A stretch of DNA of 40,439 nt. Source: Rhodospirillales bacterium. GTDB lineage: Bacteria; Pseudomonadota; Alphaproteobacteria; Acetobacterales; Acetobacteraceae. Positions 1 through 7,187 of the stretch are shown in pieces. The notes beneath the pieces are model-generated. The model was not told the DNA's origin and did not search any database. It was given only the letters and a program-made list of their open reading frames with translations. Both the position numbers and the translations under genes were made by a program. The stretch spans positions 1-40,439 of the forward strand of contig JANYDF010000102.1 in NCBI GenBank assembly GCA_025359905.1, in the 5' to 3' direction. The stretch's first letter is position 1. Each line of letters opens with the position of its first letter.

Positions 1-518
1 TCGAACGCCGGATCGCCTTCGGCCAGCAGGGCTTCGTAGGTCACCGCGCCAAAGCCCGGCAGCGCAGCGGTCGCTGCATCCTCGATATCGACCACCAGCG
101 GCGGCGCGTCCAGCAGCGCCACCGCCTTGCGCGCCACCGGGGCGAACTCGCGGTCCACCAGCAACACCTTGGCGCCGCCATGGCGCAGCATGAATGCCAG
201 CGCGTCGGCATCGAGCCGGGTGTTCAGCGTGTTCAGAATCGCGCCTGCCATCGGCACGCCGAAATGTGCCTCGTACATCGGCGGCGTGTTCGGTGCGAGC
301 ACCGCCACCACGTCATGCTTGCCGATGCCGCGCCGCGCCAGTGCCGACGCCAGACGGCGGCAGCTTGTATAGGTCTGGCTCCAGCTTTGCCGCACCGCGC
401 CGTGCACCAGCGCCAACCGGTCCGGGTATATTTCGGCCGTGCGCGCGATCAGCGACAGCGGCGTCAGCGCCGCGAAATTGGCCGCGTTCTTATCCAGCCC
501 GGTTTGCCAATCGGTCAT
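1..518 (-). CDS. AMP-dependent acyl-CoA synthetase, N-terminal part (cut by left edge)
   Basis: Only about 172 N-terminal residues are in the window; the rest lies beyond base 1. The protein begins MTDWQTGLDKN and carries the typical early region of the ANL (acyl/aryl-CoA ligase) superfamily: a conserved stretch around residues 70-125 reading VVAVLAPNTPPMYEAHFG, then GAILNTLNTRLDADALAFML and LLVDREF. This is close to the medium or long chain fatty-acyl-CoA ligase group. The family activates a carboxylic acid to an acyl-adenylate and then a CoA thioester. The phosphate-binding loop and the adenylation motifs are off the edge, so the substrate cannot be judged. The ATG at 516-518 follows a GGGAG seven bases upstream, and the gene lies 11 bp downstream of gluQ on the same strand, so the two are probably co-transcribed. 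Confidence 0.85.
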   Translation of the reverse strand, partial: MTDWQTGLDKNAANFAALTPLSLIARTAEIYPDRLALVHGAVRQSWSQTYTSCRRLASALARRGIGKHDVVAVLAPNTPPMYEAHFGVPMAGAILNTLNTRLDADALAFMLRHGGAKVLLVDREFAPVARKAVALLDAPPLVVDIEDAATAALPGFGAVTYEALLAEGDPAF

Positions 519-529
519 GGTCGTACTCC

Positions 530-1390
530 CTACGCGCCCCTGAGTGTAGGCGGCCATTCCAGACGGGCAAGCACCTGCGCGGGTGTTACGCCCTGCGCCC
601 GCAGCTCGCGCAGGCTCGCCGCCCCGTCGCGCTTGGCCAACCTGCGCCCGGTGGCATCGCTCAGCAGCCGGTGGTGCGCGTAGCGCGGCGCAGGCCAGCC
701 CATCAGCGCCTGCAACAGCCGATGCAGATCGGCGGCCGGTTTCAGATCGACGGCACGCGTCACCAGCGTGACGCCCTGCAACGCATCGTCGTGGGTCACG
801 CACAGATGGTAACTGGCTGGCACGTCCTTACGGCCCAGCACCACGTCGCCGAACTGCGCCGGGCGGCAGGCCACTAGCCCCTCGCCCGCTTCTTCGTAGA
901 AGAGCGGTTCTGGAGCGGCGGCCAATGCGCGCGCCATATCCAAACGCCATGCGAACGGCAGGCCGGATGCGAGCTTGGCGGCCCGCTCCGTCAATGGCAG
1001 CGCGCGGCAGATGCCGGGATACAGCGGCCCATCCGGCCCGTGCGGCGCCGCCCCGGCGGCGGCGATTTCGCGGGCAATGTCGGCGCGGCTGCAAAAGCAT
1101 GGATACAGCAGCCCGCGCGCCGCCAGCGCGTCCAGCACCGCGCGATAGTCCGCCAGATGCTCGGACTGCACCCGCACCGGGCCGTCCCAAACGAAGCCAA
1201 GCCACGTCAGATCTTCAAGTATGGCCGTGGCAAACTCCGCCCGGCAGCGTTGCGGGTCGATATCCTCCAGCCGCAGCAGAAACCGCCCGCCCGCCATGCG
1301 CGCCGCCCGCCATGCGGTGACTGCGGCAAAAGCGTGGCCGAGATGCAGATAGCCGGTCGGGCTCGGGGCAAAGCGTGTCGTGATCGCCAT
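530..1390 (-). CDS. gluQ: Glutamyl-Q tRNA(Asp) synthetase
   Basis: This 286-residue protein is a truncated class I aminoacyl-tRNA synthetase that lacks an anticodon-binding domain. The family attaches glutamate to the queuosine base of tRNA(Asp). Visible motifs are RFAPSPTGYLHLGHA (HIGH-type signature at residues 16-19), LLRLEDIDPQR, a zinc site of the GluQ type (C98, C100, Y124, C128) and a KMSKS-like LAKRDG near residue 251. Length fits the family (about 290-300) rather than GltX (about 480). An in-frame TTG start lies 21 codons further upstream, but the ATG at 1388-1390 places the family's N-terminal motif correctly. It diverges from the esterase gene with a 41 bp gap and is followed by the acyl-CoA synthetase. 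Confidence 0.93.
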   Translation of the reverse strand: MAITTRFAPSPTGYLHLGHAFAAVTAWRAARMAGGRFLLRLEDIDPQRCRAEFATAILEDLTWLGFVWDGPVRVQSEHLADYRAVLDALAARGLLYPCFCSRADIAREIAAAGAAPHGPDGPLYPGICRALPLTERAAKLASGLPFAWRLDMARALAAAPEPLFYEEAGEGLVACRPAQFGDVVLGRKDVPASYHLCVTHDDALQGVTLVTRAVDLKPAADLHRLLQALMGWPAPRYAHHRLLSDATGRRLAKRDGAASLRELRAQGVTPAQVLARLEWPPTLRGA

Positions 1391-1431
1391 GCGCGCGGTA
1401 TAGCGGGCGGCAGACAGGAAGGAACCGGGGA

Positions 1432-2085
1432 ATGGCAACGCTCGACGGACCACGCTGGGGGCCGAAATCCGGCGGTGCGCCGCGACAACTGGTCGTGTTG
1501 TGCCATGGCCTTGGCGCCGACGGCCACGACTTGATCGACATCGCGCCCGATTGGGGACTTGCCTTGCCGGACGCCATGTTTGCCGCCCCGGACGCGCCGG
1601 AACCGTGCGAGGGGATGCCGTTCGGCCGGCAATGGTTCGCGCTGTGGGACCGCTCGCCCGCCCAACTGCAAGCGGGCGTCATGGCGGGAGCAGCCGCCCT
1701 CATCGGCTTCATCGACGCCGAACTGGCCCGGCTTCATCTGCCGCCTGACGCGGTGGCGCTGATGGGATTCAGTCAGGGAGCGATGACCGCGCTGTATGCC
1801 GGATTGTGCCGCCCGGTGAAGCCGCGTGCCGTGCTGGCGTATGCCGGGGCACTGCTGGCCCCAGTTCCGGCAGCGGGCGGCACATTTCCGCCCATGCTGC
1901 TGGTGCACGGCGAGGATGACGCAGTGGTGCCCGCCGCCGCCTCGCACGACGCCGAGCAAAAGCTGCGATCGGCGGGCGTACCGGTCGAGTCGCTGTTCGT
2001 GCCCGGCCTCGGCCACGGGCTGGACGCCACCGGCATCTCCACCGGCGCGCTGTTTTTGCAACGATGGGCTTGCCACGCCGCGTGA
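1432..2085 (+). CDS. Phospholipase/carboxylesterase family alpha/beta hydrolase
   Basis: The 217-residue protein belongs to the small carboxylesterase/acyl-protein-thioesterase-like group of alpha/beta hydrolases (YpfH/EstB type). It shows the oxyanion-hole stretch VVLCHGLGADGHDL at residues 21-34, the nucleophile elbow MGFSQG with Ser114, the acid in VHGEDDAVVP (Asp163) and the catalytic histidine in GLGHGLD (His195). There is no signal peptide or membrane segment, so it is probably cytoplasmic. A strong AGGAAGGA lies eight bases before the ATG. The physiological ester is unknown. It stands alone on the plus strand and diverges from gluQ. Confidence 0.9.
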   Translation: MATLDGPRWGPKSGGAPRQLVVLCHGLGADGHDLIDIAPDWGLALPDAMFAAPDAPEPCEGMPFGRQWFALWDRSPAQLQAGVMAGAAALIGFIDAELARLHLPPDAVALMGFSQGAMTALYAGLCRPVKPRAVLAYAGALLAPVPAAGGTFPPMLLVHGEDDAVVPAAASHDAEQKLRSAGVPVESLFVPGLGHGLDATGISTGALFLQRWACHAA

Positions 2086-2221
2086 ACATCGCCGCCCAAC
2101 CCTCGGAACCATGACGGCCCGATGAAACTGCGCGCGCCCGGCTTGCGAGGCGGAGGTGGGCGGTGCGATAGTCACGCCAGTTCACGGCGGCCCACAACAT
2201 CTGGCGGGGCACTCGGCGATA

Positions 2222-2267
2222 CCCCCCAGCAGTTGACGCCTTCCGTGAGGAAGCGAATTGACGGGGG
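2222..2267 (+). promoter_or_regulatory. Possible structured leader of the HNH gene
   Basis: A C-tract (2223-2227) can pair with a G-tract (2263-2267), enclosing an inner stem CTTCC/GGAAG (2240-2244 with 2249-2253) capped by GTGA, a GNRA-type tetraloop. The G-tract lies six bases before the TTG proposed as the HNH start and is the only purine-rich ribosome-binding candidate there, so the fold would hide it. This is read by eye; no known riboswitch family was recognised. The rest of 2086-2273 shows nothing else clear. Confidence 0.3.
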
Positions 2268-2273
2268 CTGTGC

Positions 2274-2834
2274 TTGCCAGACGGCGGCCAACACTTTCCG
2301 GCGCTTGTATTGAATGCGGACTTCCGTCCGCTGTCGTATTTTCCGTTGTCTGTTTGGGCCTGGCAGGATGCCGTCAAGGCGGTGTTCCTCGACCGCGTCT
2401 CGGTGCTCAACGAATACGAAGCCGAGGTCCGCTCGCCGAGCATGACCATGCGGCTGCCCAGCGTGATCGCGCTGAAGGACTACATCCCGTCGGCCCGCAA
2501 GCCTGCCTTCACGCGCTTCAACGTGTTCCTGCGCGACGCCTTCTCCTGCCAGTATTGCAGCGAACGCCAACCGGCGCCGGACCTGACCTTCGATCATGTC
2601 ATCCCGCGCTGCCGGGGCGGACGCACCACGTGGGAGAACGTTGTTACCGCTTGCGGCACCTGCAATCTGCGCAAAGGCAGCCGCTTGCCGCGTGAGTGCC
2701 ACATGTTCCCGCGCATGGCGCCGCGCCAGCCAACCACCTGGGAATTGCAAGAAAACGGCCGCGCGTTCCCGCCGAATTTTCTGCACGAAAGCTGGCGCGA
2801 CTATCTGTACTGGGACAGCGAGTTGGAAAGCTGA
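2274..2834 (+). CDS. HNH endonuclease family protein
   Basis: The 186-residue protein matches a conserved alphaproteobacterial HNH family. The N-terminal half contains FPALVLNADFRPLSYFPLS and AVKAVFLDRVSVLNEY. The C-terminal half holds the nuclease fold: a CQYC knuckle near residue 91, DHVIPRCRGG with the catalytic Asp-His pair near residue 105, TTWENVVTAC and CNLRKG. The four cysteines (CxxC twice) indicate a zinc-stabilised HNH core. No partner methylase or mobile element is nearby, and genes of this family are usually chromosomal housekeeping-like genes of unknown role. No ATG is available: an in-frame TGA at 2259-2261 leaves TTG at 2274 (or CTG at 2268) as the likely start. Confidence 0.85.
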   Translation: MPDGGQHFPALVLNADFRPLSYFPLSVWAWQDAVKAVFLDRVSVLNEYEAEVRSPSMTMRLPSVIALKDYIPSARKPAFTRFNVFLRDAFSCQYCSERQPAPDLTFDHVIPRCRGGRTTWENVVTACGTCNLRKGSRLPRECHMFPRMAPRQPTTWELQENGRAFPPNFLHESWRDYLYWDSELES

Positions 2835-3352
2835 GCGGCTATCGTATCGGCAGCGAGCAAACCGAGCGCCTGCTGTTCCGCCCGCCGCTGCTTGCCGATG
2901 TCCCGGCGCTGTTCGCCTGCATGGGCGACGCGGATGTTATGCGCCATACCCATCGCCAGCCGAGCCTGCGCGCCCGCCGCCGCCACGTCGCGGGCCATGA
3001 GTGGCAGCGTCGGCGCACCGGCGTGGCGCCGTGGACCATCATCGAGAAATCGACCGGCCGCATCGTCGGCTGGGGCGGGCTGTACGACGACCCATTCGAT
3101 CCCGGCTGGGGCGTCGAACTGGCGTATTTTTTCGCGGCCGGAGTCTGGGGGCGCGGCTACGCCAGCGCGTTGGCACGGCTAAGTGTTGGGATCGCTGCTG
3201 AACGCCTGCATTTGCCGCACCTGAACGCCTTCGCCCACCCGGACAATCCTGGATCGCGCCGCGTGCTGGAGAAAGCGGGCTTCTCCGAGCAGCGCTACCT
3301 GCCGCAGATGGACCGCTTGCTCTACCGCATCGGCCTGCCGCGCGAAGCCTGA
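2831..3352 (+). CDS. GNAT family N-acetyltransferase (RimJ/RimL-like)
   Basis: About 173 residues match the GNAT fold. Visible are the N-terminal strand TERLLFRPPLLADVPALF, the central IIEKSTGRIVGWGGLY, the acetyl-CoA loop region ELAYFFAAGVWGRGYASAL, and the closing NPGSRRVLEKAGF typical of RimJ/RimL-type acetyltransferases that modify N-terminal or side-chain amines. The substrate is unknown. The start is unclear. A CTG at 2831 overlaps the TGA of the HNH gene and fits the domain boundary. The next upstream ATG in frame (2696) would overlap the HNH gene by 139 bases, and the first internal ATG is too late. The stop is one base from the stop of the kinase-like pseudogene on the other strand. 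Confidence 0.75.
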   Translation: MSGYRIGSEQTERLLFRPPLLADVPALFACMGDADVMRHTHRQPSLRARRRHVAGHEWQRRRTGVAPWTIIEKSTGRIVGWGGLYDDPFDPGWGVELAYFFAAGVWGRGYASALARLSVGIAAERLHLPHLNAFAHPDNPGSRRVLEKAGFSEQRYLPQMDRLLYRIGLPREA

Positions 3353-3353
3353 C

Positions 3354-5244
3354 CTACAGCGGCGGCAGCCGCAAAGCCTGTTCACGCAGCCACAACAACC
3401 CTTCAATCGCCGTCTGCAACGTTTGCGGCGACTGCTCCCGGTCCGGCCGCACGCCACTGCGGAATTGCGCTCGCTCCTCGTACTGGCGCATCTCCTGCTC
3501 ACCGAGTCGGCCGCGATTGCGCATGTCGACAACCAGCCGGTCGGCTTCACCACGAATTTGCCCAGAACAACTGGAAACGACGTCGGTGCGCAACGTGGTC
3601 AGCCGCAGCAAGAAGCCGCTCAGCGCGTTGACGTCTTCGGGTTGCTCGCCGAATTGCACAAGCTGTTGCCTAAATCCAGCGACATCGCCCGGAAGCGCGT
3701 AGTCGATGATGGTATCGAATTCGTTGCGCAGCGCGCTGACCTTTGGGGTCAAAATCCCGGCCATATCAAGGTTGCCAGCGATCTCGCTCGCATTGTCATT
3801 GCCTTCCTTGCGCACACCCGCTTGCGCGATCCGCAACGCCGCAACCGGATCTTGCATAATAAGATCGGCGCCATTGCCCCAACCATTTTCGCGCAAGGTC
3901 CGGGCGACGGTTTAGCGGACCTGCGACGAAGCGGTCATCATCAACACATAGCCAGCGCCGAGCGGCTTCTGTTCATCGATAATGCGCTGCGCCAATTCTT
4001 CAGCGTCCAAATCGAAGTTCGCCAACTCCGGGGCAAATTTCGAAATAGCGATCATCACTTCGCCCGGGCTGAGTTCGGGGGCGGCTTTCTTGAGCAGGAT
4101 GGCCGTCCGCTTGGAGAGTTCAATGGCGGAGTCGGGCAGATTGGCCCTTGCGTTCAGCCCCGGATTGACCTGATCCAGACTGGCCAAATGGTCCCGCGTG
4201 CCTTGCGCAATCGCTTCAGGATCGAGCAGCGCCAGGCGGTCGATGGCTATCAGCTTCGGCGGCTCATCGCCGTTCTCGCCGCGCCCGATCAGAAAATTCT
4301 GCGGCGTGCGGTCCATGTTCAGCCCGATAATATCGACAATCGCCGCGCGCTGGCACTCCTCGGGCGACACCTCGTTTGTGAAATCCCGCCCCTGCGCGGT
4401 GAAATCGCCCGAGCTTTTCTCGTATTTTTGCAGCGAACCAACCATTTGGTTTGGTGCCGGGCCTTCCGGCAATTCCAACGCGTAGCTGCCAATCGTCGCC
4501 ACCGACGACTCAGGCACGCCAAGTTGCAGCCAGGTTTGCTGGGCGATCATCTGCGATGTCGCGAATGCCACCGATTCACGCGTGGCTTCCTGCATCGTAT
4601 CCGGCAATTCGGGATTGATCGGCTTGAAGATGAAGTTCTTCGCCTTGCTGTTGCCGTTCTCGCCGAACTCGGTGCTCTCGACCCAAAACGCCGCTTTTGG
4701 CCTGCTCAAGACCGGCGACCGCTTCGATATAGTCCTTGAACTGACGCCCAGCGCTCAGGTCCGACTCGCGCAGATTCTCTGCCCCGCCGGACGGGAAATA
4801 GCTTTTGCGAACGCGCTGCAAGATCGGCGCGATTTCGTTGTACTGCTCAAGCTGGAAAACCAATTTCTCCTGCGGCGCCTGCACCCGGCGCTGCTGGACG
4901 ATCAGCAATTTGCGCGCCAGCGGCACCGCTTGCTGCAAGGCCGCCAGCGCGCCGTCCCAATTCTGATTTTGTTCAGCCGTACGCATGGTCTCCAGCAGAC
5001 CAGCATATTGCCCGATGGCGCCCGGCAGCATCGGCGATGCAACCCGCACATGTTCCGCCTCAAGCAGCGTGGCGCTGGCCTGTGCGTAAGCTTGGCGGCG
5101 CGTGCCGCCCATCACGCCAGTCAATCCGCCCGCACGGCGGCGCATGATGACGTCGACGCCAAACACCCGGCGGACGAACTCATCCTGATTCAGTGTAGGA
5201 GCGTTGCGGCCACCCCCCGTGCCGTTTTCTTGATGATCGGACAT
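3354..5244 (-). pseudogene. PI3/4-kinase-like protein gene, broken by one frameshift and one stop
   Basis: Three adjacent reading pieces (5244 to about 4698, then to 3912, then to 3354) join into one 629-residue protein if one base is removed from the TTTT run at 4695-4698 and the in-frame TAA at 3912-3914 is read through. The repaired join reads GLEQAKAAFWVESTEF. The middle part looks like a phosphatidylinositol 3/4-kinase-type catalytic core: FIFKP (Lys near residue 207), then N-x-D-R-TPQ-N-FLI (near 309-319) and a DFG-equivalent AID near 335. The N-terminal 180 residues are helical and unrecognised, as is the C-terminal part. Several 60-base lines here count 57-63% G+C against about 67% next door, suggesting later acquisition. 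It could also be an intact gene spoiled by sequencing errors. Confidence 0.65.
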
Positions 5245-5313
5245 AGGTGCAGGTTAACACCCGATCCGGCGGCCGATCCAGCCATGCGCCAACGATCTGC
5301 GAAATTTCTTCCG

Positions 5314-5856
5314 CTAGATGCGCTCGCTTACCGCAATTGCCACCCGGCATCCGGCCTTGATCGCTTGGCGCAGCACCTTGTAGCCGGGCGCTTGTTCGGC
5401 GCCATTCTCCAGCCCGATATCGCGGTGCTCCAGTTCTTCGGCACGAAACTTCTCGATGGTGTCACGCAGCGGCGCTTCGTCCTCGCCAAGCTCGGCGGCC
5501 TGGCGCGAATAGTGTTCGTCGATGGCTTCCTCGACCGCCACGGTACAGGCCATCGCCGCCTTCTCGCCAAGGGCGGCGGTGGCGGCCCCCAGCAGAAACC
5601 CGGCCACGTGCCAGAACGGGATCAGCGCCGTCGGGCGCACCCGCCGGTCGGCGATCAGTCCGGAAAACACGTCCAGATGGTGCTGTTCCTGCGCCTTCAT
5701 ATGGCGCAGCAAATCGCCCTTTTCGCCGCGCCCGAGCACCGCCAACTGGCCCTGATAAATCCGTTTGGCGCCGTATTCGCCAGCGTGATCCACCCGGATC
5801 ATCCGCTTCACCGCCTCGCCCGGCATCAGATCGCCGGGCAGCTTGGTCCCACTCAT
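5314..5856 (-). CDS. coq7: Coq7-type demethoxyubiquinone hydroxylase
   Basis: This 180-residue di-iron protein catalyses the late hydroxylation of the demethoxy-ubiquinone ring in ubiquinone synthesis, at the inner membrane surface. The ferritin-like metal ligands are in place: Glu27 in DHAGEYGA, the first ExxH (E57-H60) in QEQHH, the VEEAIDEHY stretch around 108-116, and the second ExxH (E141-H144) in EELEHRD. Length matches short bacterial Coq7 proteins. Its ATG overlaps the TGA of dsbB (ATGA at 5853-5856), so the two are translationally coupled with dsbB first. Confidence 0.95.
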   Translation of the reverse strand: MSGTKLPGDLMPGEAVKRMIRVDHAGEYGAKRIYQGQLAVLGRGEKGDLLRHMKAQEQHHLDVFSGLIADRRVRPTALIPFWHVAGFLLGAATAALGEKAAMACTVAVEEAIDEHYSRQAAELGEDEAPLRDTIEKFRAEELEHRDIGLENGAEQAPGYKVLRQAIKAGCRVAIAVSERI

Positions 5857-6353
5857 GCTCGCTCCTTGCCGCTGCGCAGCAGAAAGCTGGCCACGCCCGC
5901 CGAAAAAACAAGCGCGAACAGTAAGTTGAGTTCGGCGAACGAAATCGGCACCGGTTCATACAAATACACCGGCTCGTCGCACGGCTTGGCCGGGTGGGCG
6001 GGCATCGAGCGCAGCCGTTGCGCGATGCTGCCCGTCTCGAATTTCGGTGCCGCGCATTCTGGCAGCGGACTGGGCCACAGTTTGTACTCGACGCCCACAT
6101 GCACGCCGCCCGCCACGCTGTTGGCCAGCCCGGCCAGCAGCACGAGCGCTAACATCGACCGGCCAGCCTTGGCGGGCAGCACAGCGCCGAGCAGCGCCAG
6201 CGCCACGGCAATCCGGTACGGCCAGCGTTCCACCAAGCACAGCGCACACGGGACCAGTCCGCCCCACCATTCGGAGGAAAATGCGATAGCCAATGGGATC
6301 GCAGCCGCCGCCGCAGCCGCCAGCAGAACAATCCGGGTGTGTCCAATAACCAT
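5853..6353 (-). CDS. dsbB: Disulfide bond formation protein DsbB
   Basis: The 166-residue membrane protein reoxidises periplasmic DsbA and passes electrons to ubiquinone. It has four hydrophobic segments, the redox pair CALC (C36, C39) after the first membrane span, and a periplasmic loop with C100 and C125, which together form the two DsbB disulfides. The ATG at 6351-6353 begins directly before the first membrane span; an upstream in-frame start would add 21 residues of low value. It is overlapped with coq7 downstream, which makes its electron acceptor. No dsbA is in the window. Confidence 0.92.
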   Translation of the reverse strand: MVIGHTRIVLLAAAAAAAIPLAIAFSSEWWGGLVPCALCLVERWPYRIAVALALLGAVLPAKAGRSMLALVLLAGLANSVAGGVHVGVEYKLWPSPLPECAAPKFETGSIAQRLRSMPAHPAKPCDEPVYLYEPVPISFAELNLLFALVFSAGVASFLLRSGKERA

Positions 6354-6459
6354 GCCGGCAGTATCGCAAGCCCCGGCCCGCACCGCAAATGCCGCCGCCA
6401 CGTTGCCCCCCGCCATGGCGCCAGACTAGACTCGGCGCGCAATTGCGAAGGAACTCGCC

Positions 6460-7083
6460 ATGATCCGCGTATGGGGCCGCACCAACTCCGCCAATGTGAT
6501 GAAGGTGCTGTGGACGCTGGACGAGCTCGGCCTGAGCTACGAGCGTATCGACGCGGGCGGCGCGTTCGGCCGCACCGCCACGCCGGAATATCGCGCCATG
6601 AACCCGCTGGGTCTGGTGCCGGCGCTGGAGGAGGACGGGTTCAGCCTGTTCGAAAGCAACGCCATCATCCGCTATTTGTGCAACTCGGCAGCACCGAACA
6701 GCCCGCTGTATCCGGGTGCGCCCCGGGCCCGCGCCGTGGTGGATGCATGGCTGGACATGCAGCAAACCACGCTGAACCGGCCGCAGGGTATCGTTTTCTC
6801 CGGCATTGTCCGCACCCCGCCCGCGCAGCGCGACAATGCGGCCATCGAAGCCGCACTGGCCGAAGTTAGCCGGGCCTGGGCGATGGCCGATCAGCAGATC
6901 GGCGGCCATCCGTTCATTTGCGGCAACGACCTGACGCTGGCCGACATCGCGCTGGGTTGCCACGCGCATCGCTGGTTCAACATGGACATCGTCAGGCCCA
7001 GCCTGCCCAGCCTGCACGCCTGGTACTGGCGGCTGCTGCAACGCCCCGGTTATGCCGCGCATGTGGCGCAACCGATCACTTAG
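6460..7083 (+). CDS. Glutathione S-transferase family protein
   Basis: The 207-residue protein has the two-domain GST build. The thioredoxin-like N-terminal domain carries the active-site stretch GRTNSANVMKVLW (residues 6-18), the cis-proline region NPLGLVPALEEDG, and the glutathione-binding LFESNAIIRYL. The helical C-terminal domain contains FICGNDLTLADIALGCH, the usual N-capping motif. It is soluble and cytosolic. The N-terminal Asn/Ser would replace the Tyr of classical types, as in theta- or beta-like groups. The electrophile is unknown. AAGGA precedes the ATG. It diverges from dsbB and is a single gene. Confidence 0.9.
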   Translation: MIRVWGRTNSANVMKVLWTLDELGLSYERIDAGGAFGRTATPEYRAMNPLGLVPALEEDGFSLFESNAIIRYLCNSAAPNSPLYPGAPRARAVVDAWLDMQQTTLNRPQGIVFSGIVRTPPAQRDNAAIEAALAEVSRAWAMADQQIGGHPFICGNDLTLADIALGCHAHRWFNMDIVRPSLPSLHAWYWRLLQRPGYAAHVAQPIT

Positions 7084-7115
7084 CGGCCGAATAGCCCCAA
7101 CGCCGCCGATCCAAC

Positions 7116-7143
7116 GTCACCCCGGCGCGCAAGCCGGGGTGAC
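7116..7143. terminator. Perfect 11-bp hairpin between convergent genes
   Basis: GTCACCCCGGC (7116-7126) and GCCGGGGTGAC (7133-7143) are perfect inverted arms around a six-base loop. The sequence resembles a palindrome widely scattered in alphaproteobacterial genomes. It lies between the convergent GST and aminotransferase genes and could end transcripts from either side, although no T-run follows. Confidence 0.5.
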
Positions 7144-7180
7144 TGGGGGCCGGGGTGACTAGCGGCCGGGGCGACTGGGG
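7133..7180. repeat. Three tandem 16-bp repeats
   Basis: Three head-to-tail units of 16 bases start at 7133, 7149 and 7165. The first reads GCCGGGGTGACTGGGG; the others differ at three positions and one position. The right arm of the hairpin at 7116-7143 forms part of unit one, so the array looks as if it grew from that arm. It fills most of the gap between two gene ends. Confidence 0.75.
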
Positions 7181-7187
7181 ATGGCTG

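Noticed and set aside
2274-2834. HNH gene as part of a restriction or mobile intron system
   Set aside because: No methylase, reverse transcriptase or intron boundaries are nearby, and the family is a common chromosomal one.
4582-6429. Long plus-strand frame opposite the kinase-like gene, coq7 and dsbB
   Set aside because: It is antisense to two confidently assigned genes and has the composition of a shadow frame.
7116-7180. CRISPR-like array
   Set aside because: The units are only 16 bp, directly adjacent and without spacers, so it is a plain tandem repeat.
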